DNA from: Shewanella marinintestina
GTDB taxonomy: Bacteria > Pseudomonadota > Gammaproteobacteria > Enterobacterales > Shewanellaceae
Length of the DNA stretch: 64,000 bases
Assembly (NCBI RefSeq): GCF_023283845.1
Contig: NZ_JAKILC010000008.1
Location: 124,001 to 188,000 of the forward strand
Direction: 5' to 3'
The notes under the pieces were generated by a model. The model was not told where the DNA came from. It ran no database searches and saw only the letters and a program-made list of their open reading frames with translations. This document shows positions 1 to 8,465 of the stretch, piece after piece. The position numbers and the translations under genes were made by a program. Each line of letters begins with the position of its first letter. Within the stretch, counting starts at the first letter, position 1.

Positions 1-95
1 TTTTCAACGAAGGTTACGGCGTAAAGAAAGAAAAAATCGATGGTGAAGAAGTACTAATCCTGTCTGAATCAGATCTAATGGCTGTAGTGAGCTAA
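1..95 (+). CDS. groES: Co-chaperonin GroES (3' end only)
   Basis: The last 30 codons of GroES lie in frame 3 and stop with TAA at 93-95; the start is outside the window. GroES is the heptameric lid of the GroEL folding chamber in the cytoplasm. The visible tail, with the motifs [13 protein letters not shown] and ESDLMAVV, is the conserved C-terminal end of bacterial GroES. groEL follows after 90 bases on the same strand, the usual groESL operon order. The heat-shock promoter would be upstream and cannot be seen. Confidence 0.93.
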
Positions 96-1829
<1,734 letters not shown>

Positions 1830-1837
1830 TTTTTACT

Positions 1838-1945
1838 TTTTTGCTGGTCTAAATCGGTGATTACGGCGTTGCGGCTCGCTCGTGTAGGTGAACTACACGT
1901 CGCTCACAGCGCCTTGTACTAACCCGATTTATCCGGCGCAAAAAT
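1838..1945. repeat. Long imperfect palindrome (REP-like) after groEL
   Basis: The segment folds on itself over about 105 bases. Outer arms TTTTTGC and GCAAAAA and inner arms TAAATCGG and CCGATTTA surround a tip of CGTGTAG, a five-base loop and CTACACG (1881-1899). It begins only a few bases after the groEL stop and is GC-richer than its surroundings. It resembles intergenic REP or miniature elements. It could also protect the groESL message from 3' decay. Function is inferred. Confidence 0.6.
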
Positions 1946-2007
1946 AGCAAAAATACTCTGCTGGTCTATAGCTCAAAAGCTTAAAACCACTTCTTGTAGA
2001 AGAATAG

Positions 2008-2042
2008 AAAAACCCGAGACTGGAAACAGTGTCGGGTTTTTT
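2008..2042. terminator. Rho-independent terminator, probably bidirectional
   Basis: AAACCCGA and TCGGGTTT form a stem with one internal mismatch around a GGAAAC loop. There is a T-run on the plus side and a matching A-run on the other. It lies between groEL and the convergent ATPase gene and can serve both. Confidence 0.8.
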
Positions 2043-2193
2043 AATGAGAAAAATTAGTAAAAATATTCTGTAGGTTTAAAGCTGAGCTTCTTGTACAAAG
2101 AGGAAAAAGTCTCAGTATCTGATGATGTAGGGGGCTTCTTCATTTGAGTGGAGCAAGTTACCTTAGTTAAACTTACTCCGAAACAATTATTGA

Positions 2194-4437
2194 TTACGCA
2201 GCAGCATTTTGTTCTTCTGTCATTTTAACTTGAGTTTCTTCTATACCCATCATCATATTGTAATGAGCAATATGACCTGAATGTTTAAATACATCTTTAA
2301 AAACATTACGATAAATATCAACAGTATCATTTTGGCTTTGAATGAATAGATCATCAGGTAGGCAATGTGAACCATCATTGATCCAGTACAATAATGAACG
2401 GCAAACTTGTTGTTCTTGTTGATTTTGAAACTTTGCCTCAAAGTCATCATCACTAAACTTGCCTAAAATCTTAAAGTAGTTCTCTAGGATTCTTCGCATG
2501 GTATTTTGAATAGTGATACACGAGTTATTGCCTTGCTCTTTGATCTCACGCCAAAGTAATTCGTAGGATGATTCAATAGGATTATTCTGATTATAAGGCT
2601 GTATGGTGGTGATATTATTTGCCTTACGTAAAATCCAAAAGTGGGTCTGATTACAGCCGTTGGATCTACCACCTTGGAATGAGGCTTCTTTATGGAAGTA
2701 AACATTATGTGTGAACAATAATAGTTGTTTTATAGAAGAGCCATCTTTAACTTCTTTAATCAATTGTTTAACAATAGCACTGACGATATAAAGCACATTG
2801 CTATCTAAGCTTGAAATTGGATCATCGATTACAACTACACGGTTTTCTGTTACAGCGTCCTGAGTTAATGCACCATTAGCCAGTTGTACAAAATATAAAA
2901 AGGTAATAAATGTAACTTCGCCTTCACTCAAGGTATCTAAGGCAAGTGTTCCATCTTGTCGTTGTATAACATAGTGGTTTGCTAACTGCTTAGAAGGCAC
3001 TATTTCAAAATTTAAGAAACCGTATGCCTTTAATAAGCGGTTAATTTCATCTACCGCTGGTTGAACACTGGTATTATTTTTACTTAACACTGCTAATTCG
3101 GCTTTTAAACTTGTAGCTTTTTCAGTTCGTTCTACTACAGTTTTACCAAGCCCCGAAACTGCTTTTTCTAAACCCCTAGCTTTTTTGAAGTATCGCTTGA
3201 AATCATCGTTTATTTCATCAGCCAAAAACTGCCACACTTGAGCTTTAAACTTCGAAGTTTCATTATCAAAGTCTGTCGCTAGTTGATTGTGTTTCTGAAT
3301 TTCACTGTTGGCCTTATCTATTAAAGATTTCAATTCGCTTAAGGCATCAATCGTATAGGATACCTCAAGCTGTAAACTGGCCTTTTCAGCTTTATCAGCA
3401 AACCCAAGGTTATTTGACTTAATTGCACTTTCTAATGAGTAAAAATAAGGAATAAAAGCTTCGAGATCCAATTTGCTATTTGGATTATGCTTTTCATTTT
3501 CTATTAGTTTAGAGAGTGAACTTATAACTTCTTTAGAGTTAAAACTATAAGTTTGCTTCAAAGACGACACTCTTTCTGTTTGTACTAAAAAGTCGTCGTC
3601 AAAATAACCTTCTAGCTGCGCTTTGAAAGCATCATTAATTGTGTCTTGTTGGCAGAAAGGGCAAGAATCATTACTAATATACTTTCTCCCTTGGTTAACC
3701 CAATCATGTGAGCCCAAAGCGTCCATCATAGCAGCTATATTTACATCACTTTTACCAACAATAACCTTTTGCCATATCTCATCTTGCTCGATAATTGACA
3801 GTGAATGGGTAATATTAAATGATATTTCAGGATAAACTTCTGGTCGCTCGCCAAGTAAAGTTTTCCCCTTTTCGATTAATAGTTCATATTCTAGTACTTG
3901 TTCTTTGTCAGTCGCAGATACTGAGAATTGGAGAATTTTGTCCTTAAATAGCTTTTTCTTCAATGAGCCTTGTAAAGCCTCTTTAAAGTCACTTTCATAC
4001 TTTTTATACTGAGACCAGCACTGCTCAGTAAACTCATTTTCAGCTGTATTTAACTCACCATTTTTTTGCGTTAGAATTTTCTGATAGCTCTTAAGCTGAG
4101 ATTCTTCGTTATCATACTCTGCTTTTTTTAAACGAATCTGCTCGACTTGTTCGGTAGTTGCTTCTCCAATTGTAAAGACTCCAGCAATATCACTACCACC
4201 AAAGTTCTTTTCCCGAAACGCTTTGTTATACACTAAGGTTTTTAATGGTTGTCCGCCTTGCCATTGAACTGCACATTCATTGAATTTTTCAATACTCGTG
4301 TCAGTTAAATAGTTTGTAGCTGTAGTTTTTCCGCAGCCGTTTGCGCCGTAGAAGAAGTTAATTTTTTTAAGGTCATTAACTTCTATGCCATCAGGTTTGT
4401 AGGTTGCAACACCTTTAAGCTTAAATGATTCGATCAT
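2194..4437 (-). CDS. AAA_13-family SMC-like ATPase, PrrC/RloC-like
   Basis: The 747-residue protein has a split ABC/SMC ATPase: Walker A GANGCGKT (31-38), signature LSEGE (503-507), Walker B VVVIDDP with D-loop SSLD (534-545) and switch His577. A coiled-coil insertion carries CPFC (259-262), a zinc-hook-like pair as in RloC. The C-terminus has R648xxxE652 and H691 in an NDGSH context. This recalls the Arg-Glu-His set of the PrrC anticodon nuclease, although the His spacing differs (39 residues after Glu, 32 in PrrC). From the family one would expect a tRNA-cutting or other HEPN-type stress or anti-phage nuclease. That activity is inference, and a plain AAA_13 ATPase remains possible. No restriction-modification genes lie beside it. 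The gene is AT-richer than groEL and adjoins NERD-domain genes, as in accessory islands. Confidence 0.8.
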   Translation of the reverse strand: MIESFKLKGVATYKPDGIEVNDLKKINFFYGANGCGKTTATNYLTDTSIEKFNECAVQWQGGQPLKTLVYNKAFREKNFGGSDIAGVFTIGEATTEQVEQIRLKKAEYDNEESQLKSYQKILTQKNGELNTAENEFTEQCWSQYKKYESDFKEALQGSLKKKLFKDKILQFSVSATDKEQVLEYELLIEKGKTLLGERPEVYPEISFNITHSLSIIEQDEIWQKVIVGKSDVNIAAMMDALGSHDWVNQGRKYISNDSCPFCQQDTINDAFKAQLEGYFDDDFLVQTERVSSLKQTYSFNSKEVISSLSKLIENEKHNPNSKLDLEAFIPYFYSLESAIKSNNLGFADKAEKASLQLEVSYTIDALSELKSLIDKANSEIQKHNQLATDFDNETSKFKAQVWQFLADEINDDFKRYFKKARGLEKAVSGLGKTVVERTEKATSLKAELAVLSKNNTSVQPAVDEINRLLKAYGFLNFEIVPSKQLANHYVIQRQDGTLALDTLSEGEVTFITFLYFVQLANGALTQDAVTENRVVVIDDPISSLDSNVLYIVSAIVKQLIKEVKDGSSIKQLLLFTHNVYFHKEASFQGGRSNGCNQTHFWILRKANNITTIQPYNQNNPIESSYELLWREIKEQGNNSCITIQNTMRRILENYFKILGKFSDDDFEAKFQNQQEQQVCRSLLYWINDGSHCLPDDLFIQSQNDTVDIYRNVFKDVFKHSGHIAHYNMMMGIEETQVKMTEEQNAAA

Positions 4438-4460
4438 TTAGTATTCCTTGTTTTTATTCT

Positions 4461-4519
4461 TACGGAATAAGTGGGGTCTTACGGAATAAGTGGGATCAGA
4501 GTAAACTTTCTCTCCTCAC
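4461..4519. repeat. Direct-repeat junction, left copy
   Basis: TACGGAATAAGTGGG occurs twice in tandem (from 4461 and from 4480), followed by ATCAGAGTAAACTTT and a CTCTCCTCAC stretch. The same AATAAGTGGGG / CAGAGTAAACTTT / CTCTCCTCAC order returns at 5146-5199. The two copies bracket the truncated NERD paralogue and are the likely recombination points of the duplication. Confidence 0.7.
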
Positions 4520-5146
4520 TCAAACCACTCGCTGTCCACAACCACAGTCTTGGCAGTTCAAGCTGTAGGTTTCTTGTCGTTTTTGAATTCTTGTATTCTT
4601 GCTGCTGCACTGAGGGCAGGCTTGTTTCATTGGCGTGTTTTTAGTGCACTTTTGGCAGTTAATGTAATAGCCAAATTTGCCATACATTGGGCTGTAATTT
4701 GTTGATTCTCCGCAATGTTTGCAGCGTAAAACTATCTGAATTATTTGGCTTTTCTCTGTTTCTGTTTCTGTAAGTGGTGCGGATTCTGTTGCTATTGCTT
4801 GAGCGGGTATGCGTTGTACCGGCACTGTGCTAGCTGCTGGTATTGGTGTGTTTGTTAGTGGTGCAGTGCTTTGCTCTGTTACTGCTTGGCTTGCACCTGT
4901 TGCTGTGTCTGCTGTCGTATTCGGTGCGATATGTTGCTTGATAAGAAATGAAGCGACAGATTCAAGCTCTTGTTGGTTGAAGTCTGGGCGTGTATCGCTT
5001 GCATGCATAAATCTGGCAAACTTAGTTTTTAGGTTCATCACCTTGTCTAGCTTTTCTACCAGAAATTCAGATTTTATCAGCTTGTCTGATACGACCTTGG
5101 GCATCGACTTTCTATCAATAATGGCGTCACTGGATACTGCACACAA
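4520..5146 (-). pseudogene. 5'-truncated copy of NERD-domain zinc-ribbon gene
   Basis: The 208-residue frame matches the C-terminal two thirds of the neighbour at 5196-6230. Shared stretches are CAVSSDAIID, SDKLIKSEFLVEKLDK, the proline/threonine-rich linker and the zinc ribbon ending CGQRVV. The whole N-terminal NERD nuclease-like domain is missing. Homology to the neighbour stops abruptly at CAVSS, exactly where the AATAAGTGGGG repeat begins, and the only start there is a TTG. DNA identity in the zinc-ribbon part is very high, so the duplication is fairly recent. The four CxxC zinc pairs are intact, so a short zinc-ribbon protein could still be made, but a remnant is more likely. Confidence 0.75.
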
Positions 5147-5195
5147 AATAAGTGGGGTAAATAAGTGGGGTCAGAGTAAACTTTTCTCTCCTCAC
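5146..5195. repeat. Direct-repeat junction, right copy
   Basis: AATAAGTGGGG occurs twice here and continues into TCAGAGTAAACTTT and CTCTCCTCAC, as in the copy at 4461-4519. It lies between the truncated and the intact NERD genes. The GGGGTCAGAGTAAA core looks like a mobile repeat, but its family cannot be named from sequence alone. Confidence 0.7.
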
Positions 5196-6230
5196 TCAAA
5201 CCACTCGCTGTCCACAAGCACACTCTTGGCAGTTTAGTGTGTAAGTCTCTTTGCTTTTCTTAACTCTTGTATTCTTGCTGCTGCACTGAGGGCAGGCTTG
5301 TTTCATTGGCGTGTTTTTAGTGCACTTTTGGCAGTTAATGTAATAGCCGAATTTGCCATATATTGGGGTGTAATTCGTTGATTCTCCACAATGTTTGCAG
5401 CGTAAAACTATCTGAATTGTTTGGGTCTTCTCTATTTCTGTATGTAATGCGGGTTCTGCTGGTATTGGTTGAGCTGGCATTTGTTGAACAGGTGCTGTGC
5501 TAGCGGCTGCAGTTACTGGTGTTGCTAGCGGCACGCTGTTTTGCTCGGTCGCTATTTGGCTTGTTTCTGCTGCCGCCGTCTTCGGTGCGATATGTTGTTT
5601 GATAAGAAATGAGCCGATTGATTCGAGTTCTTCTTGGTTGAAGAAAGGGCGAGTGTCAGTAATGTAGGCTAGGCGTAAATATTTGCCTCTTAAGTTCATA
5701 ATTTTATCGAGCTTTTCTACCAGAAACTCAGACTTTATTAACTTGTCTGATACGGTTTGAGGCATAGAGTCTCTGTCGATTATTGCGTCACTGGATACTG
5801 CACATAGATGATCCCAGCATCGACCGCCAAAGGCTTGTTTGATTCCAAACATCTTATCTAAAATATCAGCGCGATTATGGTCTAGCACCCCGTGTAACAA
5901 GTCCTGTTGTAGCTCTACTTGCTTGATGGGCGAGGGCATACCTTGCCATTTTGCACCAACACTGCGCGTCCATTCCTGTTGCTGGTTGACCTTTATCTGA
6001 CCTCTGATGCTCTTCGATTCAATGAGAATAAAACCGTAGCTATACACGATGAGGTGGTCTATTTGCGCGACTTCGTCGTTAAAGCGGAATTTGAAGTCGT
6101 TGATCACCAGCACTTGTGGGTGGTCTTTGTAAGCGCGGCGCAGAAAAAATGCCACGTTTTGCTCTTGTTGCTGGCCTGCAATCGCTTGCGCTGATTGCAC
6201 ATTTTGCGGGGATTTTGTTTTCAGAATCAT
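5196..6230 (-). CDS. NERD-domain protein with C-terminal zinc ribbon
   Basis: The 344-residue protein has an N-terminal NERD (nuclease-related) domain of about residues 20-130. AQIDHLIV followed by FILIESKSIRG supplies the Asp and the ExK pair of the restriction-endonuclease-like fold. A middle region with CAVSSDAIID and a Pro/Ala/Thr-rich linker (about 215-270) leads to a C-terminal topoisomerase-type zinc ribbon with CKHC, CQKC, CPQC and CQEC pairs. Such proteins are thought to bind or process nucleic acid; the exact role is unknown. A truncated duplicate lies just downstream and an AAA_13 ATPase beyond that, which hints at a defence or DNA-processing role. No signal peptide is seen. Confidence 0.82.
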   Translation of the reverse strand: MILKTKSPQNVQSAQAIAGQQQEQNVAFFLRRAYKDHPQVLVINDFKFRFNDEVAQIDHLIVYSYGFILIESKSIRGQIKVNQQQEWTRSVGAKWQGMPSPIKQVELQQDLLHGVLDHNRADILDKMFGIKQAFGGRCWDHLCAVSSDAIIDRDSMPQTVSDKLIKSEFLVEKLDKIMNLRGKYLRLAYITDTRPFFNQEELESIGSFLIKQHIAPKTAAAETSQIATEQNSVPLATPVTAAASTAPVQQMPAQPIPAEPALHTEIEKTQTIQIVLRCKHCGESTNYTPIYGKFGYYINCQKCTKNTPMKQACPQCSSKNTRVKKSKETYTLNCQECACGQRVV

Positions 6231-6323
6231 TTATCAATAGCGTCCGTTCTACTACCTAGCTATAAACGATTAGCTAGCTGTTTGATAATAAAAGTTGTGC
6301 AGTTTGCTGTTAGTTACTCATCA

Positions 6324-6941
6324 CTACCAGTTGCAATGTTGTCTCTCACAAGGAATGCCATCTCCATCACCGTCCATTTTTGTGCCGGGGCAGTTTTTAA
6401 TATAAAACTTAGCTTCATCGCATGAGCTCATTTGGCTGCAATGGGTTTTGCCGGTTTCACATTGAAACTCTGGCTGGCTGACACTCGTTGTTGATGATTT
6501 TGGCGGTAAGTCAAAGCGCATGTTTGCAATATCGTCGTTAGCTAGCACTATGGTTTTATTGATTTGTTGGTACTTGCCGTAACCAACGACAGCCATAACG
6601 ATAATTAATGGGATAGCGAGCTTAGCCAAAAAGCTGGATTTAACTGGGCGTTGATTGTGGTGTGTCGAATGATTTTTGCGTGGCTTATTGATTCGTTTAG
6701 TTGTTGATTGAATAGCTACAACTGCCACACCTTCAATACTGGCTTTGCTGGCTCTGAGTTTGCCATCGGTTTGGCGCTCGGTAACAAACAGAATTTGGTC
6801 GCCAACAATGGGCTTTCGAGCCATCTGTTTAAGTGTCGAGATATGAATAAACACATCTTGAGTATTGGCGGCCTCAGGCTTAATAAAACCGAAGCCTTTG
6901 TCTGCGTTCCAACGAACAAGGGTGCCTCTTTCCATGAGCAT
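6324..6941 (-). CDS. Cold-shock domain / TM / excalibur fusion protein
   Basis: Residues 1-70 form a cold-shock (OB-fold) domain with the RNP-like KGFGFIKP and DVFIHIS motifs. A basic linker and one membrane helix (about 110-128, LAIPLIIVMAVVGYG) follow. The C-terminus is an excalibur domain with DGDGDGIPCE and paired cysteines, a small calcium-binding-like module. The predicted topology is a cytoplasmic nucleic-acid-binding head and a periplasmic excalibur tail. ATG at 6941 or the second ATG two codons later may start it. It is a single gene about 90 bases from the NERD gene and on the same strand. The domain order is known in some gammaproteobacteria, but no function is established. Confidence 0.8.
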   Translation of the reverse strand: MLMERGTLVRWNADKGFGFIKPEAANTQDVFIHISTLKQMARKPIVGDQILFVTERQTDGKLRASKASIEGVAVVAIQSTTKRINKPRKNHSTHHNQRPVKSSFLAKLAIPLIIVMAVVGYGKYQQINKTIVLANDDIANMRFDLPPKSSTTSVSQPEFQCETGKTHCSQMSSCDEAKFYIKNCPGTKMDGDGDGIPCERQHCNW

Positions 6942-7108
6942 CTTGTGTGACTTCCTGTTTACATCAAGTTAATAGCTACCAAGATACTACCAGTTATTCT
7001 ATTTGTCAGCTCTGATCATGTTCAAATTAATAGGTTAATTTTCAAGCTAATCAATTGCTAAGCTTTATTTTACGCTTTACTTAGCTTTAGCTAAATGCAA
7101 TATACATA

Positions 7109-7669
7109 TCAGCCTGCCCACGACTCGTTAAAAGTTTCAATTGGCACGAATTCTATGCCTGTTGGTGAGTGGCGCATGATCTGATCGACAATATCTTTAT
7201 GAAAAAACGTATGAAAGCCCCATGAGCTATCGCGAAACACCTGTCTTTTGTATAGCGGGATCTGCGCCAGTTTATCGGAGTCGATAACCAGTGTTTTCAT
7301 GCCACTAATGTAGCCACGTTTAAAGCGTTTAAATTCGCTTTTTTCATGGCAAATGACATCGATTTCATGGGCGAGTTGCAGCATCATGAAATCATGTTCG
7401 CCTTGATCAAGTAACTTGAGTGGGATCCAGTTACTGCCATATAGCGACTCGATTTTTAGTGAATCGAATAGATGTTGAGATAACGCGAATTCTGGCTCAA
7501 GCAGAATATCGGCAATTGCATACTCTTGTTCTGGTTTATGGGTGGCGATAACTGGCACTGGCGCACTTGGGTTGGTAAATGGAGTGCGCAGCGCTGCCTC
7601 TTCAAACTCTTCTGCGACTTCATAGATTGGCGTCGGCTGGTTCTCTCTTATAAAAAAATAGTCACTCAT
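7109..7669 (-). CDS. Imm11-like (DUF1629) protein, copy 1
   Basis: A soluble protein of 186 residues when started at the ATG at 7669 (MSDYFFIREN). AAAGG lies seven bases before that codon, so it is preferred to the upstream in-frame ATG at 7690. It aligns end to end with the next gene: SDYFFIREN vs SEYFFAREN, TNPSAPVPV vs TYPTAPVPL, GSNWIPL vs GTNWVDI, FFHKDIVDQI vs FFHKSVVEQL, TGIEFVPIE vs TGVEFIPAE. The FFHK...V...TGVEF ending recalls the Imm11/DUF1629 immunity family found beside polymorphic toxins. No toxin gene lies here. The family call is moderate. Confidence 0.6.
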   Translation of the reverse strand: MSDYFFIRENQPTPIYEVAEEFEEAALRTPFTNPSAPVPVIATHKPEQEYAIADILLEPEFALSQHLFDSLKIESLYGSNWIPLKLLDQGEHDFMMLQLAHEIDVICHEKSEFKRFKRGYISGMKTLVIDSDKLAQIPLYKRQVFRDSSWGFHTFFHKDIVDQIMRHSPTGIEFVPIETFNESWAG

Positions 7670-7679
7670 GTTGTTGCCT

Positions 7680-8264
7680 TTAACCTCCAAAATCCGAATA
7701 GCCTTCAGCTGGGATAAACTCCACGCCAGTTAACTTGAGCTTAGTTAGTTGCTCGACCACTGATTTGTGGAAAAACACCTGTTTGTACCAAGCTGGATCA
7801 ATAAATATCAGTCGTTGTGCTAATTCGACTTCTGCCAATACTTTAGGGTCAATGCGTAACTGGCGGATACCGCTCATCATCTCATCGCCATCGTCGTCCT
7901 TTCGGTAGCGCTTTATATTACTATTCACTCTATCGATCGCTTTGATTTGATTGGTAACTTGCAGCATGACAAACTCATGATGGCCGTTATGGACTAAATC
8001 AATATCAACCCAGTTAGTGCCTGCGATAGCTTGCAGGTCGATCGTGTTAAAAATGCTTTTTCGTATTGAAAATGCAGGCATCTCAAATATGTCGGGCACG
8101 CTACAGCCTACTTCAGAATCATATTGGATGACTAAAGGGACTGGTGCGGTAGGATAAGTAAACGAGTAGCCTGGTACGGTATCGATGTGCTCATCAGGAA
8201 AAACATAACAGGCAATGTCGACGTTCTCTCTGGCAAAGAAGTATTCGCTCAAGGTTAACTCCAT
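7680..8264 (-). CDS. Imm11-like (DUF1629) protein, copy 2
   Basis: This 194-residue protein is a diverged paralogue of the gene 10 bases downstream and probably shares its transcript. It starts MELTLSEYFFAREN and ends with the FFHKSVVEQL and TGVEFIPAE motifs. There is no signal peptide or membrane helix, as expected for cytoplasmic immunity-type proteins. The low identity between the copies argues that they neutralise different partners, if they are immunity proteins at all. No ribosome site is obvious before the ATG. Confidence 0.6.
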   Translation of the reverse strand: MELTLSEYFFARENVDIACYVFPDEHIDTVPGYSFTYPTAPVPLVIQYDSEVGCSVPDIFEMPAFSIRKSIFNTIDLQAIAGTNWVDIDLVHNGHHEFVMLQVTNQIKAIDRVNSNIKRYRKDDDGDEMMSGIRQLRIDPKVLAEVELAQRLIFIDPAWYKQVFFHKSVVEQLTKLKLTGVEFIPAEGYSDFGG

Positions 8265-8380
8265 GTTTTAAATATTTAAGCGGTTATGGATCTTTGGAAG
8301 AATATCTTACTACGGCTAATAAGCTCACTCTAAATAAATCTCTCAACTCTGCTGTTTGAGGTTGTTTGGCAGCTAATGCA

Positions 8381-8415
8381 AAAAATCCCTACTTATTGCT
8401 AAGTAGGGATTTTTG
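8381..8415 (-). terminator. Terminator of the CpdB-like gene
   Basis: AAAAATCCCTACTTA and its exact complement TAAGTAGGGATTTTT form a 15-bp stem around TTGC, with T-runs on both strands. It lies 50 bases past the stop of the minus-strand nucleotidase gene. Confidence 0.9.
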
Positions 8416-8465
8416 TTTGCGCTGTAACTGACTTAGTTTAAGCGCTTTAACTCATTTAGTTTGAG

